From positions 107,200,393-107,264,392 of the forward strand of contig NC_092859.1 of NCBI RefSeq assembly GCF_032062135.1: a stretch of DNA of 64,000 nucleotides, in the 5' to 3' direction. A program made the position numbers and the translations under genes. The stretch comes from Pyxicephalus adspersus (Eukaryota > Chordata > Amphibia > Anura > Pyxicephalidae). The notes beneath the pieces were generated by a model. The model ran no database searches. It saw only the letters and a program-made list of their open reading frames with translations, and was not told the origin of the DNA. This document shows, one piece after another, positions 40,501 through 55,500 of this stretch. How positions within the stretch are numbered: the first letter of the stretch is position 1; each line of letters begins with the position of its first letter.

Positions 40501-43500
40501 CTTTTGTGCAGAAGTTCGTGTGTTTGAAGCTGTAAAATTTGCAGCTATTAGCAATTTAGCAAATTTCCATGGAAACTGAACTGAGAGGTCCTTGATCATT
40601 GATGAACAACATAATTCATAAAAATGAATAAAACAGGACTGTTATAAATTAGGCTAGGAACAATAGTCCAGTTCTGCATACAAAGAATCCGAGAGATTAA
40701 AGAGGATTAATGGCAACAGAATACATAACAGATGTCTGGATGTGGGCTCTCTGTTACTGGCACAACGGGATAATTAGAGATACATTAGGCTGGGGAAGAT
40801 ATGGTTGACTGGAACATAATAGTTAAAATATTTATCTATTCTGAAAAAAATAATTTAAGAACAATGGTAAATACATATGTTAGAATGACCATGACATCTA
40901 GAAGCAAATGATGTGTTAATAATAGGTTGCTCGATTGATTGGTTGTTTATATGAAAACACATTTGTTCATTAGAAATCTACCCTAAGCTACATACACACA
41001 CAGATAATTGTTGCCTGAGATCAATGTTTTTTGCTTGTCTTGGGTGAAAATCTGGCATGTGCATAGCGCTCCTAAAATGTTATTCATCAATTCGCCATGC
41101 GGCCAGATGTTGACTTCTACTGTTTCAATTTCTTTATTAATTTTCATTTTAATCATACAAATAAACAAGCCAGCATAAAATGTGTCATTCAATATTCAAT
41201 TTCCAACAAATCATAATTAAACAATATAATCTCTATACAACACAATTTTCAAGTTTGATTATATATGTCTATCCCAACCTTTAGTATTTCTCAGTTCTCG
41301 ATCTCTATCTTTTATTAAGAATATTATCTCAATACACAGTATACTCCTAATAATTCATTTTTATATTATAAACCAGATGTTGACTTCTATAACGGTAAGA
41401 ACAGTGGAATGCCGCTCACTGGTCCCCCCCCCCCCCCTCTCCATATAACAGAACAGAGCTGTGTGTACAGCACTCATTCATTCATCTGTTACTGGAAACA
41501 ATAATGAAAGACCTTTTCCAACAATCCTCTGCTGTACACTTGACGTCTGTACAAGGCTTTAGTCCTGCCTGTTTTGTATCAGTATAGGTGAAACTAAGGC
41601 AACCCCTAAAGACACAACATTTTATGGCTTCCATGATGACTTTCAATATGCATTAATCCAAAACATTCAGCTTTCATGTTTTTTTCAGCTTTGAGCTGGC
41701 AGATCAATGTAAATGCATTCCTGTTAAAAGTCTTAGGGCTCTATTTTTAAAACAGGGAATCTGATATTCCCTGGTGAGAATCAATTACTGTTGTTGGAAT
41801 ACATGGACCTGGAAGATTCCCATGAGAGAATGTTTGAGGGAATGTCTAATTCTTTTCAATGTTTTTATTGATTTTCCTAACAATGAAGTATGAATGTTGC
41901 ACACTTAAGGCTGGGTCTACACGGACCTTTTTAAAATACATGCAAACATTCCTATTGCAATTATATGTCTTTTGAAGCACTTTTATTAGCATTTTAAAGC
42001 TTGCCCTTAAAACACTGGAAAATGCCTATGCCGTGTTTTCCCACGTTTCTAACACGTTTACGTTTTAGGTGCTTAAAACTGTGGAAAAACGTCCCATTGA
42101 AGTCAATGGAAGCGTTTACCCACATTTTCCCACGTTTTGGGCGTTTTCCAGCTTTAACTCAGAGTTTTAATTTTTTAAACTTTGCAAGCAATGTTATAGA
42201 TAACACTCATAAGCGTGCCTCAAGGAAACATCCTGGTGTAGATTGACCCATTGCAATGCATTAGAATTTCAAAGAAGGGCTTTAAAGGGCTGGGGAAAAC
42301 GTCAGTGTAGACTAAGCCTTAAACAGTATTGAAAAAGCTGCTTGTAACATAGTCCTAAACTTCAAGTGTCACTTACTTGTATTATCAAGAGCAACAGAAG
42401 TCTTCCTGAGTCAATATATTTTCTACAGCTAATCATTTCTAGTAACCTTTTCTGGTAATTAAAGCTGTATTAAAGCTTTTATCCACAATTGCTATACCTG
42501 CATAAAAATAAGACAGTGCCGCCTGCCACCTCTCACAACTTTTACAATTGGAGGTCACCTCCATAGATTAGATGCTACCGAAGAATGCCCCCCAGGGATT
42601 CCATAGGCTTAGGCTGCCCATATGTATGTATTCCAGGGTTATTAGGTGTCCTCAGAGTTGTAATTTGCATCATTTACTACACCAATGATTTTTTTTTATG
42701 AAATAATATCTAGGGGGTTTTAAGTTTCAAACTTCAGACTAAGAATTTCTATGACTTTGGGATTGTTTTTTGGCAGCCAATAAGATAATGAGCATTAAAC
42801 CCTGGGTGAACTTCAGGATTTTTTTTTACAAAACCATCCAAGAAGGGTAATGAATTACAGTAAATCATTGGTGCCCTGCTTCTTAGATAGGTCCTATCAT
42901 CACAGTTACAGGTAACCTTCTGCTTCTATGACCTGAATCTTAGATACTTACTGCAGTATGGTACAAACAATGATTTATTCATGGTGTTTGATAAGCTGTG
43001 AACGGATTGCAATGCATTGTGGGGCATGCACAGCGCTGTTCTACAGAAAAACAGTGAATCTAATCATTTAAATAGACAGCTGCACTCTGTCAATTTTATC
43101 TTATGCAAGCTGCTATTGCTTATTAGAAAATTAATGCTACACTGCAGCGAACTTACATAATCAAGATAATGAAAAACAATGGCATCTATCATTTTCATAT
43201 ACCACCTAGAATCTGTACTGTCATGGTACATTTAACAATGATTGGTTTCTAGAATATCAGTAACCCATTTGAGGACAATTTTTTTAAGAAATGTAATCTG
43301 TGTTTACTACAACAATGCAAAGCATGTCAACATCATATCATTACTTGTTATTCTTACTTCTGTAATTAAGAATGAAAGTGCTGGAGGTAAATTGATAATT
43401 ACATCTTCTCTGTTCAGTCATTACCCTCCAATGTCAGCCATTGTCCACCATACCTAACAACAGGGTCCTCCATGTCCTGACACAATCATTTGGTTTATAT

Positions 43501-46500
43501 TCTGGGACTCACTGGGGGATCAGAGTGGAGGTGGAACGAACAGAAGAACCAGCAGTGTGACGTAAAAGCCCCTCAATAGTTGAATCAACCATTTTTACCT
43601 TTTCGCTCAGGTATGAATGATGGGTGTGGTTTATACTTAATATGGCCTATATATTTGCATATATATGAGTAGGATATTTTTTGGTAGCCTGAAAAAAAAG
43701 GCACTGAGGAATATATTTGTTTATGGCCATGATTGTTTTGTTCAACTGTTATGATGCCAAAAAACAACATATCATATCTATATAATAACAACGGTCATAT
43801 CTTGGTCTTCTGCTTTGTGATAGTATGTACCAAAACATTTCATAAAGGGGGTGCAAAACAAGATTCTGACAGCTCTAAAGACAGGCTAAGATAAGGCCAA
43901 TACATGATTACAGTTGGGTAAATTATAAAATACAATTTTACAGTTTTTTTAAGTTGAACAAAAATAATCTGTTAACAATTTAAATGGAACCTGAAACATT
44001 TTTGTATTCTGTAATTGCATTTTAGTGTTTTGGAGACACTTACTGCAGTCTTTTCCTTTAACTGGATCTGGCAGCCCAGCACAAGACTTCCCTTGGTTTG
44101 GTACAGCAACTCGCCATCTTGATCCAGTGCTGTCACATTCTGTATATTCATAGTGATAATCACCCTGGAAATACACAGAATTATTAATTACATGGAATGT
44201 AAGAGACACACTGTTAACTCAAAGCAAACATACCATTCAGTTAAAATTTTATATAAAAGTTATCATTTGGTCAAAGTTCAAACTTTTATTTCTTGCATTT
44301 TGTATCTGTTATCTTCATATAGTAATACATGCATTATTATCAATGTGATGCTGTCCATATATGTTATGGTAAGATATTAAATGGTTCTAATGAAATGAAT
44401 GTATCTTTCAGAATTTAGCAGCAGTAAATAAGGGAAAATGAATGATTGGTCTTGATGGAAAATCAAATTAGATTTGGTATGCGTTGGAAAGAATGATTGC
44501 TCAGAATAATGAAATTTATATATGATCTGTCATTTATTGTATAACCAGCGTTAGACCTCCCATCTATATTGTTACATAGTAACTAAAATATGAAAAACCT
44601 AGAGAAAGAAACCGAAATCATGGAAAGATCTGTGATCATTTACAAAGCCCAGTGTGCCAGAGGACTAAGTCAGCCTTTCCCTTGAGTTAACTTAAAGCAG
44701 TCAGAACACTAAAAGATGAGTTACTGGCTTGGATTCTGAATTCTTCAAAATGGTTCTTCTCCTTATGAATAATAAAGAAGTGCAGGATCACACAACTACA
44801 GCCCAGCTTTACACAAAATCTTTTTCTGCTTTCGACTATTGTCTGGTTTATCCTCAATTGAAAGATTTCTTTTCACTACTGTGACATCAGAACAATAAAT
44901 AAGAGAAAGGGGCTGGAGATGTGGAGAAACTTTATTTTTTACATTTATGACATTTTACATTTTATTTGAATTATCTTTCTCCAACAGTTTCATTTCTATA
45001 TGCCCATTAAAAATGTGTGTGAGGTAAGCAGTGCATTTATGTATAGTGTTTCATTACATGCAATATAATACTATGAGTACACTGTAGAAAAGTCTGATGT
45101 AACCCATCAATACATTAACTTGATACTATAGTAGATTATGGGGACATTTTAAATTCCCTTGCCATGCTATGAGATACAGCCAAACATACTGAATTGCATA
45201 CTGGAATTAGGAAAATATTGGAGTCATATGTGACCAGATTGTGACTTTTTAATGTATGTATATTACTTTATTGACAGCTTTGTATTACAATGTATCTTCC
45301 TAGATTCAAGGAACTGTTGTTCACTATGGGCCATCACAGACATTTATCAGCACAGTCAAGTTGTGTTCAGCAGTTAGATGATAGTTTCTATCAGAGATAC
45401 AGCCTTCTTCAGTTTACAAATTGAAATGAGTTAATATACATATCAACAATGCATGGTTTAAAATGAGGTGGGGGCAATGGAACAAAAGTAATGTACACAT
45501 AGAAACAGTTCTGGATGCACAATTAATCTAAAGGGCAAAAATTCATAATCTGCATGGATCCACCTATTATCCTAAAAAGAGTAAACTCTAGTTTAAGCTT
45601 TAGAATGTTATCATGAAAAGCTGTACTTATAGGGACTATGCAATGTTCAATATATGGATATATACTGGACATTAAACAAATTGAAATGTCTGGACAGAAC
45701 AAGACTGTTGCTGCTTTGTTGTTAAATGACCTAATTGAGTCTTAGATTTATGACCAGCTTCACAAATCTGAGATCTAAACAAGATTACAGTACAACTACC
45801 AAGATCCTGACCCTGGGAGGTTTTGCTCTGGTGAAACAATCAGTGGTTTCCTCTCTGTTCCGTTGGTAGTACTATCATGATGTGTTCAGCAGCTAGAAAA
45901 TGTTTACATGCTCACAAGTTTATTATAATGTACAAAGGACAGTATGTGTGTGTGTGGTAGGTGTTATTATTAAGAGATTATGTGCAACTTTGGTTTAGAT
46001 TCAGCAAAAATGACATGTGTTGGTACCCATGCCAAACAAAGAATGTAACTTCTAGTAGATCTATATTGAGGTGGTCCGTTACACAAACACTGCATCCTAT
46101 TAGTTCCCTCTACACTGCAAATGTAGATCAAAAATTAAACAGCCATACTAAAATTCACTTTATCAATATAACTGTAGCCAGTAGTCTGTTACATACAACA
46201 TTAAATGTTATAACCAGTCAGTCTCAGCAATATATGCACATTTCTATGTGTGTTATTCCTCTAAAATAATGTGAATACAGAACAAGACCTGGTAAGCCAT
46301 AAATTCTGTGTTCCTCTATCTTCCAGTTGGAGCTGACAACAAGAAGTGTCAGCCTTGGAAACCCACCCTGATATCCTCTTCAGAATTAGAGAAAATATCA
46401 TCCTCTGCTCATTTCCATTGTCATTCTTGGGGAGACAGGGCCACTAGGGGGCACTACGGCTTGCACAGAAGTGGTGTGAGCCCTGAGAAGGGCCAAGGCG

Positions 46501-49500
46501 CAGAGTCTAAAAGGCAACCAGGTCTTCTCCAGAGCCTCTAGTGGCGAGGATGTTGCGCTGCTGGTTACCGCCAGGTTGCGGTCCTTGGGCACACCAGGGT
46601 GGGCAGGAGGATATACGGTACCAAATCCCAAGTCTAAAGAATTGTCAAGGAAGGCAGAAAGCAAGAAAGGTCAGGTCACAAGCCAGGGGTCAAATACCAG
46701 GGATCTAGGAAATAGACACCGGTGACACATGGGTCACTGCAGACACAGGGAACACAGGAAACACTGGAAGCAACAGGAGGCACAGGTGACACAGGGATAA
46801 CCATAGACACAGAGGAACACTGGAACAGCACAAGGGAATTGGTTGGGAAACAACAGACTGGTCAACAAGGAGTTAACACAGGAGCTGGATAGAGGAAACA
46901 CTGAATTAACCAACAAGTTAAACTGCTCAGCAGAGCTAGGGGGCTCGGCACTAGTGGAGATACATTGCACGAACACTGAGTGGTCTGTCTGAGCTAGTTA
47001 AAAAGTCAGGGATGATTAAAAGCCTATTTCCTGATTGGTCCGCAGGGTGGGGAAATCTGCCCGCATGTGCAGGAGAGAGAGGCTTGCTCTTTAGTGAGGT
47101 AGAGGTAAGTGTGACATCCATAACAAAGTTCTGTCCTCAAGTAGAGAATAACTCAGGCAAGATTGACAACTTCATGGAATTCCATTTTTTTCCATACATA
47201 TAACATAATATTGCTAATTTATTTTTGGTTGATAACAACATAACAGATTAAAAGGCTTAGGCTAGGCATACATTCTAGATGATTTTTGCCCAAGAAGAAT
47301 GATTGTGATCCTCTGCTAGTGGATCAATGAACCAATGAGCAGAGACAATTGCTGTACTCTCGAATGTGAGAGGAAGATGCAGCAGGTTGCCCCTCGCACA
47401 TCCTGTCCCCTAAATGGTGCTGTGTGCATGGCGGTCGTTCTTACTATTGTCACTAAAAATAATCAGGAAAAATCATTTCTAGCAACATCAACCTAACATT
47501 TGTACATAGACTAGGGTGGCACTGTCAAGAAGAGAGAGACACAAGGTTGTAGCACTGAAATTACCCTATCACCCCATTCAAACTGAACTGTTTAATATGC
47601 CATACTACCTAATAAAATAAAGATGTTTCAGGAGAAGGTTCCTGATATAATTACCAAAGTATGGCAAAAATTACTTACTGTTCCTATGTTCCAATATTAG
47701 TAACAGATAAACAGTAATTGCAAATGAAATCAAATGAAATAAATAATTTCTAATTTCAACTGCCTTACGTAGAAATAAGGAAATCAAACAACCAGCTACT
47801 ATGTAAAATGATTAAATGTCTTCTGCTGTATCTCATCTAGGACTAGGAGACATAAAAAGTTAATTCATGACAAAGAGATAACAATTTGCTATTTATGTAA
47901 CTGTCCATGCCTGCTAAAAGGAAGATACTTATAAAACTGCTTCAAAGCCTTTTGTTTTATGTAAGCTGTTATAGAGTCAAGGGAGCTTAAAAATGACAGA
48001 TGGCAGAAAGCTTCTATGGGAGTAGTAAAAATGCCATACAGCCACAGATCTCTGTTCATGATTAACCACATTTTTTACAAAATCAATACCTAGCAAAGCT
48101 GTTTAGTCGCATTTAATATGATTCACCTGGATCAGCCTCTCTCAACCTTTTTAACATGTGGGAACCCCTTGAAATAACTTTCATGTCTTAGAGAACCCGT
48201 GCTATAATTACTATACCCACAGCTCATGGTACATTAGCATCGTGGTCAATAGGAGTATTCCTATTACATTGCTGGCCAGTGGGAAGAATGTCTCCCTTAC
48301 AGATAGCCAAAAAGATCATTTGTGATAACTGACCTGAGGGGTACAAACTGCTCATTGCTCCTATCAGCTATCAACAGTGCACAGTTTGCAACACATAACT
48401 AGAGACTGGGGTGATGGATAAAAAGTAATATACACCTTTACCAGTTTTGGATGCATAGTCTATTAGACAAAAATATAATCTGTATGTCTCCACTGATATC
48501 CTAACAAGACTCAGGTGTACTTTGCAAACATCAGAAAAAGGAAGCTACTGGATAATGCATTAATGTAAATGTAAGACAAAATCCAGAACTTCCCAGCATG
48601 GAGGCTAAAACTAATATTAATTTCTAATAGTGCTGTACTCCTAATCTGTTCAGTTAAGGATGTAAAAGATAGGAGTGAAAGTACTAAATGTCAAACCATT
48701 CCAATAATATGGAAAAACAGAGAGTTCACTCTGTGCAGTAAGGCAGGAAATTGGTGTCATTGTTGGGAAAGAGATGGGAATACCAGTGCTGGATGTAAGC
48801 AGACAGTTGAAGAGGAGAAGCTTTCTGCACTTATCTAATCACAAAGTCCAACTCCTACCATACATTTTTTTCACATTTGGATTGGGGGAACCTTTTGCTA
48901 GATTTGCATTTAACATAATGAAAAAAAGATTTACAGAAGATGTAACCTTTCCAGTCTTATTTAAACAAAAAAGTTTTATTAAACAATACATTGACATTTA
49001 GAGTGGCAGTAAAAAACTTTTTTGGGAAATTGGGTAAGAGTAAGGAGCTCTATCATATTTTAATGATATCTGTGTCTGATTCCATCTGCTAGTCCATCTG
49101 GCAGCCTTGAAGTCAAATTTTGAAACAACAGTTGTCTTTATACATCATGAAGATAACAACAACAAAAAAAGCATTTGAACTTTCCCTAATACATAAAAAA
49201 GTTTCAGGCTTGATGGTACCAATTAGGTCATTAAATCTTGGAAGCTAGCTGTAGCTCTCAAGAGCAGCATGGTATTAAAAAGGCTTACTTGGATTTGTCA
49301 AGCAATTAATTTTTCATCAAAGTTTCCACCTACTTATTGAAAACTTTGGTAGGACAGATGGTGCAGCTAGCACAGCCGGATAGATTCAACATCCCATTGT
49401 CTGGTAACAGAGCCAGGCTCTCCAGAAATTCCAAGGTGGTCCCAGGCCAACTGAGAGCTGTATAACTTCTGGTATAAATTCTGGTTCTACTCCTAAAAAT

Positions 49501-52500
49501 ATATGAAGATGGATGCACCTGGTATAACAACTTTGGAAGTCTGCCAGATTGAAGTTAAGTTAACCTTTAACGCAAAGTTGAACTTTAAAGAGGAACTAAA
49601 CTCAAAAGTCCACCAAAACAAAAAAAAAATCACTTACCTTTGATGGCGCAGGGCAGTCGATCGGTCCGGAGGTCTCTTCCATCGGGTCCCACATCATCCT
49701 GGCATACGTCTTCATGCCAGTGTTCCAGGCACCGCCATCTTCACCTCTTCTTCCTGGTTCTTCTTCCTATGTCAACCGGCCCAGGCGACCCAGGCGCAAG
49801 ATAGGTGACGTAGATAGAAAAAAAAATTGACGATCTCACTGTGCATGTGTGAGATCGACAATTTTTTTCCCTTTTCATGAAAAGGCTCCTTCTGCTGCAC
49901 ATGCCCAAAAAGAGCATCCCAGAGCCTCCGGGGAGGCGTGATGTAGGTATCCCAGGAGGTTTTACACTCCCATTCAAAAAAAAACAAGCAAACAGAATTT
50001 TTAATTAAAATAAAAAGGTTGTCTACCCTTTTATGTAAAGTGAAAATTGTGAGTTTAGGTACCCTTTAAGTTTTTATGATCACGCAGGTCATTATGGCAG
50101 AAATGGACAGACTATTTCTCATTTGGAATAATCCCTTCTTACCCGCATGATCGCTTTGGGTATCTGGAAAATAAAGCTGAGCTGCACATGTGGAGCATCA
50201 GCTTTAGTTGACAGGATACCTGGCAATCCCAATTTAATGAACTCCTGAACACTTGCGTGGGAATTACATCATCCTGGCCCAACCAATCAAGATGGTCGAC
50301 GATCATCAACAAGAAGAGAAAAAAGGAGAAAGAAGAAGATGGTGGACCCTGGGAAGGAACGAAGACAGGTCAGTATTGCAGGGTTTCCTTTCCACCAAAC
50401 TATTTGCTTCGAAATGTCAGAAAGTCTCTTTGTAGCTCATAAAGGGTATTTAACAAGACACAGTTTTTTGTACCAATGGAATCTAGTTAGCCTTTGCAAT
50501 GTCTTTTGCTAATCTACTGAAACACTCTCTCTTTCAAATCTCTACAGCAGAAAGCATAAATAATCTGTAGTCCAGGATAAGAACTAGGGGGGTTCTGTGA
50601 TAATTCAATGTTTCTTCTGTTGAATAAATAAGGCCCTAGCTTCGGGCGGCTTTTTGTATTAACTCTACATTGTACGGCACATATGAAGTGTGTGGTGTGA
50701 GATCAGCTCTGTGTGCGGTAGTGCATACGCAGGAGTTATATCATCAGAGGCCATCCAATGGATGAAGAGGTTCTCCGTCCTCTCAGAATTCTGCCATAGG
50801 ATTAGCAACAAAGATGGTGACTTCCTCTGATGTGGCAATGACGGTCCCGTACACAGGCAGCACATAGAAGATGCTCACCACCCCCCAATGAGTATAGTTC
50901 TGCTTGAAAAAGACATACAAAACGCTTCCAATAGTGTATTTACCAGGCCAAAATAAATAAAAATTGTTTGTCGGGTTTGCATACACTTTAAAGAAGAATT
51001 ATCAACAGAACAAACTTAACAGCTGCTACTGCTATAACATCATTAAGATAATATTGTAATTATAATGTCTAATCTTAAAATATAGTTTTAGAAAATGTTG
51101 TACTTTATATTATATCATTGGCCCAATGTATTTAGTTAAATTCACATTTAAAGCAAATTAGGGAGGCTGTGGTTACATGGGAGTAATAACTAGTAACTAT
51201 TAACCTGCAGTGGGGTTTTCTGTTTGAATAAGGAGGGTGTAGCACAGCAATGCTCTTGTTTACGTTGACCAATAACACACTGGAAAGATAAGGCTCTGCG
51301 CTGGACATATGTGCATGCAGCTGTTGGAAGCTTTGTTCTCAACACAATACTCAACACAAGATCTTTGTTGAGTTAAAGTGTACAGATACAGCATGTAGAC
51401 ATGTGCAAATATAAATGTGAAAGACTACAGAGCATTCACAAGATTACTGAAAAATTGTTGTTAATCAATACGCTAAGGGGAATTTTTCTAAAGCTTTGAA
51501 TGTGCCTCTGACTAATTATTTACTAGTGGTGAATCAATCACTGTCATTCAAAACACATAAAATTACAAAATTTGTTGATAATTTGGTACTTGTCAGATTA
51601 ACAAAAATAAAAAAAATACGTCCTTATATAGTCTAAAGTGGAACAAACTGTTTTTTGTTTTTTTTGTTTGTTTTTTTTGGAAAAGGATTCATTTCCAGGT
51701 CTTGAGATTGTCTACCACTTCCTGTCCCCAAGTACACCTTTTACTGGGAGAAGAAATAAGAATGTATCCTCCTACAGGAACACATACAACAGTGTGCAAA
51801 ATTGTGCAAAGGTCACAACGCTTTTCACCATCATTTATTAATTATTTTTACGCTGTTTGTGTCCACTATTTACATAGATTTTAATGACCATAATGACCAG
51901 TTTTAGAAAACAATGGATAAATTCCCTAGGGGGTCAAAATGTTAATAAAAATCTTACAAAGATCCTAACACTTTCTTTTAATACTACAAAGAAGTGTTTT
52001 TTAAATCTGTCTTTACCTCCATTGGGAGAGATTTCCTAAAACTTCCTGTCCATGACACATAGGGTCTGATTTATCAAAGCTCTCCAAGGCTGGAGATAAT
52101 ACATTTTTATCATTAAAGCTGGGTGATTCAGCAAACCTGGAATGGATTTCCTAAAAGTTATGTGCTATTTGTTAGCAAATGTTGTCAATCCTGGACCAGA
52201 TCTGTTTGCTGGATCACGAACCTTCACAGATGAAAATGTAGCCTTGAAGAGCATTAATAAATCAGGCCCATAATATTAAATGACGGAACATTATGTTATA
52301 TTTGCAACCTAAAGATAAACTCCTAGTAAGTATAAAAAGTAGAAATAATGCATCTCTGTATACATCAATGTAACTTTTACAGCAAAACACACCTTAGCAC
52401 TAGGGGCCAATCAGTTGTGCTACAGCACTCATGTGTTAACAAGGAACATGCTGACGGGAGATAAGAGCAGAGTGACAAGGAAATGAAATGGTAGAGAGAC

Positions 52501-55500
52501 CTGCAAGTATTTCAGAAGAACTGGATCACTTGCTCTGCCAGACAGGACTGTATTGCTCTGTACATCTCAGGATTAAACAGACAGAAATATAAATCCTTTC
52601 TTAGAAAAGGGAGCTGGAGTTCAGTTTACCCTTGCAGATAGAAACAGGCACATGTGCAATGCAATCTACCATATAATGTATTAAAAATAAAATTTTCCAG
52701 AATTCTATAAGAAACCTACAATACATGCTGAATGATAGAAATCTTCCTACAAAAAACAACTATATAGACATCAAATAGATTTTTTGCTAATTGTTCCTAC
52801 AGAAACTGAAGCCTTGTATAAGGGACTTTTTGGAAGTTGGAAGTCAACATTCAAGACCTAGGAAGGTTATTTATCTTTAATTAGCCGGACCTTATCAGTC
52901 TTGTTTCAGAAACACACAGCCACCTTTCAGCACCCATAATGCCCGAGTCACACCACTGGTTTTTCTCCCTGCTATTTACAAAGCAGTGCAATAACAGGAA
53001 GCCCCAATCAGTTCCTTGCTTTACAAAGATTTAATGCAAGGCATAAATGTAACAATGTAACAGCACAGCTGAAAATACAATGATAAATAAGATTATTTTA
53101 GCAGCACTCAATACCAGTGTATTGAGATTAAATACCTTCTTGGGTGTTAATAATATAGACCATGCATTGAGTATATGTCAGCACTGTCAAAGGCTTATTT
53201 GCAGGGCCTAAAAAAGAAGCAGCTGTTTTTGAAATGGTGTCTTTGCTATCTTTCATCACACTGTCACTACAAATGTGTGCAAGAGTATGGCGGAAGTGCA
53301 GACCACGTCCTTGCCTTTTTGGCTATTGAGTATACGTGTTGCTATTGGCATAATTCACCCCCAAATGGCTGTGTATATAATTATAAAAAAACATGGACCG
53401 CCTCCCCTCAAGACATGTATTGTTGTGTTAACTTTTTGATGTGTATTTTTTTGCATTTTAGCATAGTCCTAAGCCGATTTATGTATTTGTAATCAGCTGC
53501 CATCACAGAGAAATTGCCCAAAATGCAGGGCAAAGCAACAGTTCAACTGTAATGCCTCCTGCCCAGCAGCACATACTCCTCTGTAAATGGAAGTGCTTTT
53601 ATTTTAATTGCTATCATTATCTAAAGGGTGGTGAAGGACTAAAGGAAAGCTGACTATATAATGTTGCGTAGAAGGTACAACCTCAGTTTAGAAAGAGATT
53701 TTTTTCAGATCTCTTACTGCAAAACTGGAACAATGAATCTGATCTGTTATATATACCACTGTCTGTTTTATAGTACAAAATAGAAAGTAACAAAAAGTGT
53801 TGATCCTCCCAATATTCCATTTCTTTTTCTGTGTCCTGTGCACACTGCATTGCTATCTTTAACAATGTTATTGGTGTGTTAGGACTACATAAACCTATTT
53901 TGCAGGCCTATGCTGACAATGTTGCTCCTCCATAGACACAGCACAGTGAGTAAGCATTTGCCACCCTGGGATACAAAGTGTGCCAATAGTCCATAGTCCA
54001 GTCACTAGCTGTCCCTCAAAGGGGCTCAAAACCCAATGTCCCTACTATAGTCATGTGTCATTAATACAATTTTGAGGGGAAGCTAAATAACACAACTGCA
54101 TGTTTTTGGGATATGGGAGAAAATGTAGTGCCCAGAGGAAACCCACACAAGCACGGGATTGTGTTCTAGCTGAGTTGCAAACCTAGCACTGTGGGCCAAT
54201 TGTCTTCTGTAACAACATGACTTTTTTATGCGGCACACTCCATGTGTGTTGTAGTATACAGCAGTGCTATTGTAACAGGATGTTGTGGTGCCATTGAAAT
54301 GCATCACCAAAATGGGTGGCAAAATAAACAATGTACTATGAATGATTGTAATACAAAGATATGAACTGATCATTTACTCCAATCGTTCTTCTACTTCATC
54401 TTTGTTTCTTGTGTATAATTCAGTTCCGTACTGAAACATTTGCCCCCAAAAAGAGTGCAAACTATGTGTTATTCAAACAGGTTCTGCACAAATATATCAA
54501 TCACTAGTTTTCTTCAGAACAAAGATTGCCAGCAGCTGCTGTATATTATCCCCGCGGCAGTAGTCTGACAGGTCATGGTATGTCACACATTTGTACAAGT
54601 GACAGTGTCATCATGCTACTCTTCCCTGAATATTGCAAAATACAAACCAGGTCCACAAATAGCAAGAGATGCCCCATACAAATACATTGGTGGCTACTAC
54701 AAAGAAAAAAAGAAAACTCCAACACTATTTAGGTTTTCTATACTGGGGTTTATTTATTGGGTACATGCAAGTGCCAGGTCTTTGGGTAGGAGTTAACGGC
54801 TATAAAGGTTTTTTTGAGTGACAGTCTGGTGCATAACCAAGATAAAAGTTTTATGTGTTTTTACGTCATAGAAATAGTACACTTGCATGCTACTGAAGTC
54901 AAAATTTGCTCCATGTAGCACAAAACTTACAGACCTGATCTTACTAGACAAAAAGTCAGCTGGAGGTGGGGGATTTGACAGAAGAGACATGCAAAATCTC
55001 ATTTGCCAAGAAAAACTTTTACCTGTCACCTAGTGGCTTTTTTTATTTTTTTTACACATCTGTGTGCAATGTAGGGCATGATGCGGTATAAACAGCCAAA
55101 TGCCAAGAACATTGTATCTCCTGCACATCCACATTATTGGCTGCCAAAAAGGATCAATGGGGATCCAGAAGTCTGACATAGTCTCAGCACTGAAAATGGT
55201 GGTTTCAGGGGATGGAAAAGTGACAAGGTTCCATGTATGTCATATTGGTCAAGTATGCTGTAAATAGTTACCAACTATGGCAAAGCTTACCCACACCAAC
55301 AAGGTTTTATGACTGATTTAAGAAAGCCTATATTAAATATTGTTTTCTTTTTAATGCTCACTTGTATTGGCAAATGTTCATTTTATGGAAATGTTCACAA
55401 ACTCATACATCACATGGGTGTAGAATATGTGTTTTAACATGAACAGATGCATTACATATAAACAATGTAATGCATCAATTTCCCTTGAATTGGTATTTAA

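Larger units (their letters stand above)
35391..44043 (-). other. Intron 2 of ELAPOR2 (8.7 kb)
   Basis: Holds an L2/SINE-like repeat (35462-35634), duplicated segment B' (35766-35985), a hAT-like element (37392-37615), a SINE-like repeat (37655-37945), a Harbinger-like MITE split by a retroelement (40984-41572) and a TTAA-flanked MITE (41905-42322). The remaining stretches, including 38000-40980 and 42323-44043, show nothing I can identify. Confidence 0.6.

Noticed and set aside
50783..50986. 67-codon minus-strand frame with protein-like composition
   Set aside because: No family recognised. The edge looks like a transposon terminus, so it is listed only as a probable repeat. A translated search would decide.
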